Of a stretch of 64,000 nt of DNA, positions 32,232 to 39,536 are shown one piece after another. How positions within the stretch are numbered: the stretch's first letter is position 1; each line of letters opens with the position of its first letter. Both the position numbers and the translations under genes were made by a program. The notes under the pieces are model-generated. The model was not told the DNA's origin and did no database searches. It saw nothing but the letters and a program-made list of their open reading frames with translations. The stretch is from Gammaproteobacteria bacterium. GTDB lineage: Bacteria > Pseudomonadota > Gammaproteobacteria > Pseudomonadales > Halieaceae. The stretch is from the NCBI GenBank assembly GCA_030427085.1, contig JAUHXH010000005.1, positions 124,001 to 188,000 of the forward strand. The letters run 5' to 3'.

Positions 32232-34835
32232 TTACGGGGCTGAGGGCGCCTTCTGGGGCGTGAAGAGCACGCCGAATTCGCTCTCGTGCTCTAACTTAAC
32301 AGCACGTTTCGGCCCTTCCGGGATCAGCCCACGCACTTGCGAAGCTGGCAGGGGCGCCGCCCCCAACTCCAAATACCACTCCCGCAACACCAAAAACGCC
32401 CCCGGCACCCCCTTCGACAGGGCCTCCATCGGCCGATCATGCCCATACGACCCCATCGGCAGCAGCAGATACTTCGCCCGCAGCACCTGGAAGCGCATCA
32501 GTTCATCCTCCGCCACTACGGTTACCGGGCCGCCCTGCTCGCCCAGGGTTTCGCGGGTCATTGCCGACAGTTCTGCGGTGCGGTGGTCATCCCCCACATC
32601 CAGCGGGGCATCGCTGGCAATGTCGAAGTGGTTAGTGGTGGCTTTGGCTTGCTGGATAGCGTTGGCGCTCCAGCGTATATCCAGCAGCATCCAGCCGGCG
32701 ATGGATACGGCAGCTACCGAGGGAAACAGGTAGGGGCGCGCCAACGGGCTGAAGATGGCGGCGAGCAGGCCGAGTATAAGTGCAGCGGCCAGCCAGGATT
32801 GGATAACTACGGGCAATGGCGCCATCACTTCGGCGGCGCCGGTGTCGGTCCAGTGGGCGGAGCGCATGTCCCAGCGGGTCATGATGCTCCAGTCGCTTAG
32901 CAGCTTGCCCAGGTTGGCGCCCAGTGAGTAAGGCGCCAAGCTCAGTCCGGTGAATTGCGGGTTGTGGCCGGGTTCTTCGATGAACACCAGGCCGTATTCG
33001 GTGATGGTGTCGGCCCAGCCTTCTACGGTGCCCAGGTCCAATACGGTGTTGCCGCTGTAGGGCAGGCTGGCGGAGATCACGCCACCTTCGTAGCCTTGGG
33101 GGCGCCAGAAGAAGTTGATGCCGGCGGCTCGGCCGCTGGTGAGGTCTACGTTTAACAGGTGGAAATCGTCGGCTTGCAGATTGACAGGGCCGCTGGACAG
33201 CAGGGCCAGGCCGTTGTCGAAGCGGGATACTTTCATCTCACCGCCCGCCAGCGCCGTGGTGGCGCCGACCATGGGGCGCAGCTTGGCCGCTTCGGTGTGG
33301 ATAGCATCGGCCTTGCCACCGGGGTAAGTGAGTACCAACCACCCCAATAAGCCAGCAAGGCTGAAGCCCAGTGACAGGGGCACGATCAAACCCGGCCAAT
33401 GGGACTCAATAGCGGGGCCGGGTTGCGGTTCCTCCCGCCATTGCAGCAAGCGCTGCACCACTAGCACCAGGCAGAACACCAGCGCGGGCACGAAATGCAT
33501 GGGCAGGCGATTGATGGCGGTCCAGTCTTCGGCCCAAGCGCCCTGTTCGGTCACGGTGAAGATCACCGCCTGGCCGATAACAAACAGCACCAGAAACAGC
33601 AGAATTGCGCGGCGCTCTCTCCCAGCAAACAGCGTTGCCGCGCCTATGCCTGCCAATGCCACGCAGGGCCACAACAGGTGCCACGAGCCCTGCACCAGGA
33701 AGCTGATCAGGTAGTCATCGGCCAGTTCCCATTCCATCAGGCGGTATTGGCCGAGCAGCGGGATGTGCAGCGCACCATCGCGCACGCCCAGATACAATCC
33801 CCCGGGCAATTGCAGACTGGTAACACCAGCGCTCCAGGCAATGGCGATCACAGCCGCCAGAGCGGCTAACGCGATCAGGCTGGCGCGGGGGCGCAGCATC
33901 AGGGCCACAAACGCCAGCGCCAGCAGGAACCACACGGCGCCCTCCACTTTTACACCGATACCCAACACCACCAGCAACAGGCCCAGCGCGATTTGCCCAC
34001 CTTGTTGTTGAATCACGCCGCGCAGCAGTGCCACAAAGCCCAGGCCCACAAAGGCCGCCATCCAGATATCCGCCTGCCCCGCCAGCGCCAGGTGAGTGTG
34101 AATCAGAGGGATAGACAGCAACAACCACCCCGCCAGCGCCGCCAACCACGCCGGCATGCGCATTTCCCGGCATTGGCCGAACATCGCCAGCCACAGGGCA
34201 ATACCGGCAAACAGAGTGGGCAGATTGACCAGCGTTTCGCTCCAGCGGCCCAGCGCAGTGGCACACCACAGGGCCAGCGTGGGCAGGAAGCGGGGATAGT
34301 GCGCGCCCGCCACGTTGTAGGTGTTCTCGGCCTGCCCCGCCGCCCATAGCTGCGGGGGATCAAAGGGTAGCAATTCGCCAGCGTAGAACCAGGCTTTGGC
34401 GCGATACATCCAGTTCAGCCAGGCGTCCCAGGGGAAGATGGGGCGGTACAGGATTTCGATGGCGACCAGGATGAGGTGGACGGCGGACCAGGCCACGAGA
34501 GCGATGAACAGCCATTTCTCCCATTTTGGAGTAGACGCTGGTGCTTTAGGGACCGAGTTTGCTTCGGAGTCTGCGAATTTTCGGCTTAGCCAGATGGCCC
34601 CAGCGGCGGTTAGTCCCAGAAAAATCAGCAGCGGCCAGAACAACATGCCCAGGCCCAAGGCATGGAAAGAAAGTATCTTCCCGGTGAGCAGCGCATAGCC
34701 GAGGAACAGACCATAGCCAATTTGCCGCAGGGGGTTAGCCGGGCCGCCGATCACCACCCGCTCGAACAGCGCCAGCAGGGCGTAGCCGCACAGCCAGGGG
34801 ATGCTGATGGCCAGGATTAGGGTGATTACGTCCAT
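32232..34835 (-). CDS. Large multi-TM protein, GT-C-fold glycosyltransferase-like
   Basis: 867 residues with about a dozen hydrophobic segments in the first 530 residues and two more near 655-700. The first large loop contains FPWDAWLNWMYRAKAWFY, an acidic/aromatic stretch like the catalytic loop of GT-C (ArnT/GT39/GT83-like) transferases that use polyprenyl-phosphate sugars. A soluble region (about 520-650) lies between the membrane parts and is probably periplasmic, and a second soluble part ends the protein (about 715-867). It may decorate the lipid-linked glycan with the sugar supplied by the GT2 enzyme downstream. I cannot name a subfamily; the double-soluble-domain layout is uncommon. 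Confidence 0.72.
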   Translation of the reverse strand: MDVITLILAISIPWLCGYALLALFERVVIGGPANPLRQIGYGLFLGYALLTGKILSFHALGLGMLFWPLLIFLGLTAAGAIWLSRKFADSEANSVPKAPASTPKWEKWLFIALVAWSAVHLILVAIEILYRPIFPWDAWLNWMYRAKAWFYAGELLPFDPPQLWAAGQAENTYNVAGAHYPRFLPTLALWCATALGRWSETLVNLPTLFAGIALWLAMFGQCREMRMPAWLAALAGWLLLSIPLIHTHLALAGQADIWMAAFVGLGFVALLRGVIQQQGGQIALGLLLVVLGIGVKVEGAVWFLLALAFVALMLRPRASLIALAALAAVIAIAWSAGVTSLQLPGGLYLGVRDGALHIPLLGQYRLMEWELADDYLISFLVQGSWHLLWPCVALAGIGAATLFAGRERRAILLFLVLFVIGQAVIFTVTEQGAWAEDWTAINRLPMHFVPALVFCLVLVVQRLLQWREEPQPGPAIESHWPGLIVPLSLGFSLAGLLGWLVLTYPGGKADAIHTEAAKLRPMVGATTALAGGEMKVSRFDNGLALLSSGPVNLQADDFHLLNVDLTSGRAAGINFFWRPQGYEGGVISASLPYSGNTVLDLGTVEGWADTITEYGLVFIEEPGHNPQFTGLSLAPYSLGANLGKLLSDWSIMTRWDMRSAHWTDTGAAEVMAPLPVVIQSWLAAALILGLLAAIFSPLARPYLFPSVAAVSIAGWMLLDIRWSANAIQQAKATTNHFDIASDAPLDVGDDHRTAELSAMTRETLGEQGGPVTVVAEDELMRFQVLRAKYLLLPMGSYGHDRPMEALSKGVPGAFLVLREWYLELGAAPLPASQVRGLIPEGPKRAVKLEHESEFGVLFTPQKAPSAP

Positions 34836-34904
34836 GTGTTTTGGCTTTGGTGTTTTGGGGTGGGCGGCCAGGTGGGGAGTTTAGCATGGTGGGGTGGGTG
34901 GGCT

Positions 34905-34918
34905 CATTTGATCTTAGG
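34905..34918. repeat. Boundary motif copy 1, CATTTGATCTTAGG
   Basis: This copy is identical over 14 bp to the one at 35596, and both continue with AGC four bases on and GTATGCT about 20 bases on. It lies about 115 nt before the parD start, at the left edge of the toxin-antitoxin cluster. Confidence 0.6.
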
Positions 34919-34961
34919 TCGCAGCCAACGGCATATGTATGCTGGTAGCAACTTCGTTGCC

Positions 34962-34990
34962 TTGACGGCCCGCACTCCCAGCACCAATAT
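34962..34990 (+). promoter_or_regulatory. Predicted sigma-70 promoter of parDE
   Basis: -35 TTGACG at 34962-34967, a 17-nt spacer and -10 CAATAT at 34985-34990, about 45 nt before the parD ATG. The -10 overlaps the inverted repeat at 34983-35005, the layout expected for autorepression by ParD-ParE. Confidence 0.5.
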
Positions 34991-35005
34991 TAGGTATATA
35001 TTGGT
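34983..35005. promoter_or_regulatory. Inverted repeat, likely ParD operator
   Basis: Perfect 8-bp arms ACCAATAT and ATATTGGT flank a 7-nt spacer, 29 nt before the parD start. Ribbon-helix-helix antitoxins bind such palindromes in their own promoters. The site covers the predicted -10. Confidence 0.6.
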
Positions 35006-35033
35006 ATTACAGGTAGCGAGGAGTCGGAGACGA

Positions 35034-35273
35034 ATGGCCAAAAACACCAGCATTACCCTGGGTGAGCATTTTGAGGGGTTTATCGCGCAACTTCTCGCCG
35101 ATGGCAGATACGCCTCGGCGAGCGAAGTCGTCAGGGCCGCATTACGGCAATTTGAAGACTCCGAGAAAAAAGCAGCAACGCTCAGGCGTTTGCTCGAAGA
35201 GGGTGAAAGTAGTGGCACTGCTGAATACAGCTATGAGGCACTGATGAATGAGCTCGATGAAGAGCTTGGCTAA
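35034..35273 (+). CDS. parD: ParD-type ribbon-helix-helix antitoxin
   Basis: 79 residues from ATG 35034 (AGGAG 10 nt upstream). A longer in-frame extension exists but has no family similarity. The N-terminal AKNTSITLGEHFEGFIAQLL and YASASEVVRAALRQFED match the RHH DNA-binding part of ParD; the acidic tail (SYEALMNELDEELG) would wrap the toxin. It neutralises ParE and represses its own operon. Its stop overlaps the toxin start in TAATG, which is strong translational coupling. The palindrome upstream fits its operator. Confidence 0.92.
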   Translation: MAKNTSITLGEHFEGFIAQLLADGRYASASEVVRAALRQFEDSEKKAATLRRLLEEGESSGTAEYSYEALMNELDEELG

Positions 35274-35575
35274 TGAGGGCGTTTTCCCTTACCAAGGCGG
35301 CAAAAGCAGACCTGAAATCGATCGCGGCCCATACGCAGCTCCGATGGGGCAAAGAGCAGCGCAGAATTTACGCCAGACAATTTGACGACGCCTTTCATAC
35401 CTTGGCCGATAGCCCGGAAGTCGGCGTCGCCTGCGAAGCGATCAAGTACGGCTATCGGAAGTTTCCTAATGGCAGCCATGTGATTTTCTATCGACTGCTA
35501 TCAGGTACTGAAATTGAGATCGTTCGGATACTGCATAAGCGTATGGACCTGGCCCGCGAATTTGGAGCCGGGTAA
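35273..35575 (+). CDS. parE: ParE-type toxin (type II toxin-antitoxin)
   Basis: 100 residues with the RelE/ParE fold signature: FSLTKAAKADLKSIAAHTQLRWG, ARQFDDAFHTLADSP, KYGYRKFPNGSHVIFYRL and IEIVRILHKRMD. The last segment carries the conserved VRILHxRMD end found in intact ParE toxins, so the gene looks complete. ParE poisons DNA gyrase and blocks replication. It overlaps parD by one base, and is the only complete toxin in the 34.9-36.9 kb cluster. Confidence 0.93.
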   Translation: MRAFSLTKAAKADLKSIAAHTQLRWGKEQRRIYARQFDDAFHTLADSPEVGVACEAIKYGYRKFPNGSHVIFYRLLSGTEIEIVRILHKRMDLAREFGAG

Positions 35576-35595
35576 GGCCAACGAACTTGCGAGCG

Positions 35596-35609
35596 CATTT
35601 GATCTTAGG
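35596..35609. repeat. Boundary motif copy 2, CATTTGATCTTAGG
   Basis: Identical over 14 bp to the copy at 34905. It lies 20 nt after parE and about 60 nt before the next antitoxin gene, that is between two toxin-antitoxin modules. Confidence 0.6.
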
Positions 35610-35670
35610 CGGGAGCACCCAAAGGTGTATGCTTTTAAAAGTGACGCCCCATTAATATGTGGACGAGATT

Positions 35671-35910
35671 ATGGCCTCTGCACAGCTAGAAACATTAAGA
35701 ATTGAAGCGCTGGCTCTGAGCGAAGAAGAGCGGGCCAAACTCGCAAGCGACCTTGTTGCCAGCCTGGATGGCCCTCCCGACGCAGGGCTTGCCGACGCAT
35801 GGGATGTAGAAATTTGCCGAAGAATCAACGAGATAGAAACCATCCCCGACTCACCCCTTAATCCACAAGATGTATTAGACCGAGTTAGAGCACGCATACG
35901 CAGTGAATAA
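35671..35910 (+). CDS. Addiction module antitoxin, TIGR02574-like
   Basis: 79 residues from ATG 35671; an in-frame GTG at 35659 is possible. The sequence TLRIEALALSEEERAKLASDLVASLDGPP followed by WDVEICRRINEIE matches the small helical addiction-module component that normally precedes a RelE/ParE-family toxin. Here the expected toxin begins right after (AAKELEEAAAYYE at 35931-35972) but breaks off within about 15 codons. The antitoxin therefore looks like an orphan. Whether it is still expressed, for instance to neutralise toxins of incoming plasmids, cannot be told. Confidence 0.85.
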   Translation: MASAQLETLRIEALALSEEERAKLASDLVASLDGPPDAGLADAWDVEICRRINEIETIPDSPLNPQDVLDRVRARIRSE

Positions 35911-35915
35911 AGTAG

Positions 35916-35978
35916 GTACACATTGGCAAGGATGCCGCCAAAGAGCTTGAGGAAGCTGCCGCTTACTACGAAGTAAGG
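35916..35978 (+). pseudogene. Remnant of a RelE/ParE-family toxin N-terminus
   Basis: Directly after the addiction-module antitoxin, one frame reads HIGKDAAKELEEAAAYYEV, the typical first helix of plasmid-stabilisation toxins (..EAAKELEEAAxYYE..). After about 15 codons the similarity stops and the frame runs into unrelated codons and a TGA at 36018-36020. There is no good start codon. I read it as the 5' stump of a deleted toxin gene. Confidence 0.65.
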
Positions 35979-35983
35979 ACTAG

Positions 35984-36298
35984 ATGCCAGATAGAGCCAT
36001 ACAAAAATCTGATCTTCTGATTTGTATCAATAACTCTGATTACCCGGCCTCCTTGGTACGGGAAAAAGTGTATCAGTCGCTTTCGGACTCCAAAGTAGAG
36101 GCGGAAGGGTTTGTTCGCGTTATCGACGAGTCTGGTGAGGACTATTTGTATCCTGCGTCACTATTTGCCAGGGCCACTCCGCCGGACGAAACCCGGTCGC
36201 CCAACAAGACAACGATTAAAGCTATGAATGAAATCGAGAGCGGCCACGGTGAATCGTTCTCAAGTGACGAAGAGCTTTTCAGACATCTTAAAATCTAA
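35984..36298 (+). CDS. Small uncharacterised protein, possible two-part fusion
   Basis: 104 residues. The first 65 (LLICINNSDYPASLVREKVYQ ... IDESGEDYLYPASLF) look like a small beta-rich protein that often occurs alone near toxin-antitoxin genes. The last 30 (TIKAMNEIESGHGESFSSDEELFRHL) resemble the tail of RelB/DinJ-type antitoxins, in which a Lys-Ala-Met helix leads to an acidic end. A chance fusion created during decay of the neighbouring modules is plausible. It starts inside the toxin remnant. The function is unknown, and I know no catalytic motif in it. Confidence 0.55.
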   Translation: MPDRAIQKSDLLICINNSDYPASLVREKVYQSLSDSKVEAEGFVRVIDESGEDYLYPASLFARATPPDETRSPNKTTIKAMNEIESGHGESFSSDEELFRHLKI

Positions 36299-36441
36299 TC
36301 AGCCCTCTACGACAGTGCGCCTCCACTATTCCCAGCCATCCAATTGACGCTAGTTAAGCAAGCGAGGACAGCGCCTCAATGCGTACGGCACATTGCCGAA
36401 CATTAATATCAATCGCAATCTTCAACATTCTGGAGCCTGAG

Positions 36442-36723
36442 ATGACAACATCCACCCGCAAAGAACGCCTGGAAATGCGAGTAGCCCCAGAGATCAAACA
36501 ATTGGCAGAGCGAGCCTCAGCTGCAGCTGGTTACACCTCACTCACCGACTTCGTAACCCACCTCATCCTGGAGAACGCCCCGAAAATCCTTAAGCTTCAT
36601 ACCACCATAGAGCTAAGTAATCAGCAATTCGATTGTTTCATGGCAGCCTGCATGGGTGAACCCGCTGCCCCAAGCCCCCGCATCCTACGGGCAGCCAAAC
36701 GCCTGGATAAGGCGCACTCCTGA
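36442..36723 (+). CDS. DUF1778 / TacA-family antitoxin
   Basis: 93 residues from ATG 36442. RKERLEMRVAPEIKQLAERASAAAGYTSLTDFVTHLILE is a textbook ribbon-helix-helix start of DUF1778 (TacA) antitoxins, and ELSNQQFDCFMAAC matches the toxin-binding middle of the family. TacA proteins pair with GNAT acetyltransferase toxins that acetylate aminoacyl-tRNA. The cognate toxin should begin at this stop codon; only its last third is found, at 36720-36872. The antitoxin is therefore predicted to be orphaned. Confidence 0.88.
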   Translation: MTTSTRKERLEMRVAPEIKQLAERASAAAGYTSLTDFVTHLILENAPKILKLHTTIELSNQQFDCFMAACMGEPAAPSPRILRAAKRLDKAHS

Positions 36724-36872
36724 CGAAGCGGGGGTTGCCCGCGATTGGCCTGATTCTCGATGTACTGGATAGTGATGCTCTGGCGTTTTACCAAACGTTT
36801 GATCTATTTCAGCCGTTCACCGATGACCCTGAGCGCTTGTTTGTACCGATGAGTGTGGTGGAGCAAGTTTGA
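36720..36872 (+). pseudogene. Remnant of a GNAT acetyltransferase (TacT-like) toxin
   Basis: In the frame overlapping the TacA stop, about 40 codons read GLILDVLDSDALAFYQTFDLF and then PFTDDPERLFVPMSVVEQV before TGA 36870-36872. This is the C-terminal signature of TacT toxins (LLVxAxDexAxAFYxxxGFxPxxxDPxRLFxPL). The N-terminal two thirds, including the acetyl-CoA loop, are missing, so a large internal deletion has removed the active site. The call is by pattern and position. Confidence 0.75.
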
Positions 36873-36879
36873 TCTTGGG
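36866..36879. repeat. Boundary motif copy 3 (diverged)
   Basis: AGTTTGATCTTGGG matches the other two copies at 11 of 14 positions and overlaps the stop codon of the GNAT remnant. It is the right edge of the toxin-antitoxin cluster; the leftward glycosyltransferase ends at 36881. Confidence 0.4.
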
Positions 36880-36880
36880 C

Positions 36881-38056
36881 CTACGGAGCCCTAGCCTTCA
36901 AGATTGAGCCATACACCCCATCCAACCCCGCCGCCGAAGCCCCAATCTCAAAACTCGCCTCAAAACGAGCCCTTCCCGCTGCCCCAAACGCCTTCAATGT
37001 AGCCCGACTACCCGCCAACGACCGCAAGGTACATCTCAAAGCATCCGGATTCTGTGGCGGCACGTGATGACCGGTGGCACCATCCTCCACCACCCAATGC
37101 ATCCCCGACCCCGGCACGGTGGTAACGATGGTGGGTAGGCCGCAGGACATCGCCTCCAGCAGCACCATGCCGAAGGCCTCGGTGCGCTCAATGGAGGGCA
37201 GGCACAAACAATCCGCGCCCGCGAACAAGTCCTTGAGCTGGTCCTCGGTGGCGCGGCCCACCAGGTGCACGCGGTGATCCAATTCCAACGACTGGCACAG
37301 GCGCGCCAATGATTCGGCCTGATCACCCTCTCCCACAATCGTGAGCTCCCAATCTTCAAGGCCCTCCATCGCGCGCAGGAGGTATTTGAAGCCTTTGTAG
37401 TAGGTGAGTCTGCCGATGGCCAGCAGGCGCAGGGGCCGCCCCTCGGTTTCACCCGGCAATGCGCTGCGTTGACTCACCACGCCATCGCCAAATTCACGAT
37501 CCAATCCCAGCGGCACCACCACGGCTTTGTCCCGAAAATCCGCCAGCGGTTCGCTGGTATCCAGATACGGCGGCGAGGTCACAATCACCCGCGCCGCGCG
37601 TTTCAGCACGGCGCGCTCGAAGGGTCGATACAAACGATAAAACCAGCGCAGGCCAGTGCTGTGGGTAGACGCCAGCACATCCGCATGCCAGTGCACCACC
37701 CAGGACACGCGCCGCGCGCTGGGCATAAACAGGCACCAGAACACCGACACGTTGGGCATGTGCAGATGGAGGATGTCGGGCTGCTCTTCCTTGATCATTC
37801 GGTGCAGCCGCCACGGGAAGCCGGGGCTCATCGGCGTGAATAACATCCGCAGCCACAGGGCAGCGCGGCTGATGCGGAAGGATTGCCCCCGAAAGGTGTA
37901 GGTTTCGTCGCTGCCACGTAGGCTCGGTTCACCGGCGTGGACCAGGGCCGACACGGAATCGCCGCGGCGTGACTGGGCCACCATCAAATCGCGCAGGTAG
38001 TTTTCCATGCCGCCGAAAAAGGGCGGGAAGTATTTGCCGATGTGGAGGATATTCAC
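36881..38056 (-). CDS. GT4-family glycosyltransferase
   Basis: 391 residues. The acceptor-side N-terminus reads MNILHIGKYFPPFFGGMENYL, followed by DILHLHMPNVS and HWHADVLAS. The donor side shows LLAIGRLTYYKGFKYLL, LTIVGEGDQ and ERTEAFGMVLLEAMSCG (EX7E). This is the profile of retaining GT-B transferases in exopolysaccharide and lipopolysaccharide assembly. It follows the DsbA-like gene with a 4-nt ATGA overlap. It is G+C-rich, unlike the GT4 genes at 19-28 kb, and may belong to an older, native glycan pathway. Confidence 0.92.
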   Translation of the reverse strand: MNILHIGKYFPPFFGGMENYLRDLMVAQSRRGDSVSALVHAGEPSLRGSDETYTFRGQSFRISRAALWLRMLFTPMSPGFPWRLHRMIKEEQPDILHLHMPNVSVFWCLFMPSARRVSWVVHWHADVLASTHSTGLRWFYRLYRPFERAVLKRAARVIVTSPPYLDTSEPLADFRDKAVVVPLGLDREFGDGVVSQRSALPGETEGRPLRLLAIGRLTYYKGFKYLLRAMEGLEDWELTIVGEGDQAESLARLCQSLELDHRVHLVGRATEDQLKDLFAGADCLCLPSIERTEAFGMVLLEAMSCGLPTIVTTVPGSGMHWVVEDGATGHHVPPQNPDALRCTLRSLAGSRATLKAFGAAGRARFEASFEIGASAAGLDGVYGSILKARAP

Positions 38057-39414
38057 GGTTGTGCGTCTTCGGCCAGCAGTCGCCGGATTTCAGCGGCCAC
38101 TACCCACAGGCGGTCCTGCCCCCAAAACTCGGCGTACACCGCACCGTTTCGACCCAACAAGCGGAACGACGGCACGCCCCAGCTGCCCCAGGCGTACAGG
38201 GTTTGTTGGTTGTTCTCGATGTCCTCTTCCCAGCCGGGCTTGCCGAGGTGTTCTCGCGCCTGCTGCCAATCCAGTCCCGCCTGTTCCGCCACCTTTCTCA
38301 ATCCGCGGTTGGACAGGGTGTTCACGCGGTCGTAAAACGCGGCGTGCAAAAAGGCGCTGATGAACTGCGCCGCCCTGCCCTGGGATTCCGCGTGGGGATA
38401 GAGGGAGAAAGCCTTCAGGATCGGCTCACCGATGGGATCGTACATGCCGCCGAAGCCTTCCGCGCCCAGCGCTGCCGCCTCGCGGCTGGCATCGAACAAG
38501 ATGTAGCGGCCTTTCTCGGCGCTCAGGCTCACACCGCGCATGACCATCGGCATCACAGGCCGCAGTACTACGTTCACATTGGCTTTTTCGGCCATTGCGA
38601 TGGCCGCATCGAAGGCGATGGCGGTGTAGGGGCTGCGCAGGGAGGGGTAGACTTCCAGGGTGAGTTTGCCGTGATCGCGGTGCGGGCCCACGTCGACGGC
38701 GGGGCGGGGGTAGAGCAAGGGTTCATCGGGATGGCGGGAAGCACCGAGTTCCACCAAACGTTGCTCCAGGTGGTAGAGCCGATCCACGCCCCAATACCAT
38801 TCACCGCCGTAATAGAGCATGGCGCCGGCGTAATGTTTTAACTCGTGCTGTCGCGCATCGCCTTTGCTTAGTGCCGCTTTAGTCTCGGCATCACTTGCGC
38901 CTTCACGCACGGAGGCCGGACCGGCGCCAAACAAGGCCGCACCCAACACCATCGCCCGCAACAGGAAGGCCTGCGTGCCCTCACAGGCTGCCAGTTCCCG
39001 CTGCGCCTGCGCAATGGCATCGGCACTGGGCTGTAGACCGGGATTGGGAAACTGCAGGCCGACGTGCGGGGCAAACTGGGCACAATCCCGCCGTGCGTAA
39101 CTGGGCAGCAGGTCGGGCTCGGGCAAGTTGTTGCCGCCGGGCCCGCTCACCAAGTGGCAGCGCAGTTCCACATCGTAGCGCTCGCAGAACGCCGGCAGCA
39201 CCTGCACCGCAAGATAACTGTACGGGTCATCCACCTGATGGAAGTATTCAACCACGTGCGGCAAGCCTGCCTTTAACCGCGCGGATTCAGCGTCAGCGCG
39301 CTGCTTCGCGAGGCGGGCGGGACTCAACAGGCGCGGCACCACACGACTCCCCAGCCAGCGCTTGAATCGAGACGGCGTACTGGAGGCGGCGCCACTTTGG
39401 CGAGTTACTTTCAT
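38053..39414 (-). CDS. Tandem DsbA / HCCA-isomerase-like thioredoxin-fold protein
   Basis: 453 residues containing two thioredoxin-fold domains of the DsbA/2-hydroxychromene-2-carboxylate isomerase type. The first begins at VVEYFHQVDDPYSYLAVQVLP (about 50) and the second at LEVYPSLRSPYTAIAFDAAI (about 235), the latter ending with the cis-Pro region WGSWGVPSFRLLG (about 410). In both first loops the usual CxxC is replaced by DPYSY / SPYTA, so it is not a disulfide oxidoreductase. HCCA-like members use glutathione to isomerise or transfer small molecules. No signal peptide is seen. The overlap with a glycosyltransferase gene has no obvious explanation. Confidence 0.8.
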   Translation of the reverse strand: MKVTRQSGAASSTPSRFKRWLGSRVVPRLLSPARLAKQRADAESARLKAGLPHVVEYFHQVDDPYSYLAVQVLPAFCERYDVELRCHLVSGPGGNNLPEPDLLPSYARRDCAQFAPHVGLQFPNPGLQPSADAIAQAQRELAACEGTQAFLLRAMVLGAALFGAGPASVREGASDAETKAALSKGDARQHELKHYAGAMLYYGGEWYWGVDRLYHLEQRLVELGASRHPDEPLLYPRPAVDVGPHRDHGKLTLEVYPSLRSPYTAIAFDAAIAMAEKANVNVVLRPVMPMVMRGVSLSAEKGRYILFDASREAAALGAEGFGGMYDPIGEPILKAFSLYPHAESQGRAAQFISAFLHAAFYDRVNTLSNRGLRKVAEQAGLDWQQAREHLGKPGWEEDIENNQQTLYAWGSWGVPSFRLLGRNGAVYAEFWGQDRLWVVAAEIRRLLAEDAQP

Positions 39415-39488
39415 TGGCGGGAGTTCCCTTGCATCACTCTCGGGCCAGTCGGCATCTTACCGGTTGGCTTTTCCACCGGCCAGAACAA

Positions 39489-39514
39489 CAACAGCCGCCC
39501 GAAGGCGGCTGTTG
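39489..39514 (-). terminator. Rho-independent terminator with UUCG tetraloop
   Basis: Read leftward, an 11-bp perfect stem CAACAGCCGCC / GGCGGCTGTTG closes a TTCG loop and is followed by TTGTTCT. It starts 22 nt after the stop of the TonB receptor and is the clearest intrinsic terminator in the window. Confidence 0.85.
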
Positions 39515-39536
39515 AATCACTCCCTACAATCGACGT

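Noticed and set aside
34905-36879. Integron-like cassette array, because the boundary motif contains TTAGGC / TTGGGC like an attC R' site and superintegrons carry toxin-antitoxin cassettes
   Set aside because: The required first G is C in all three copies, no matching R''-type arm or hairpin lies 50-120 nt away, and no integrase is in the window.
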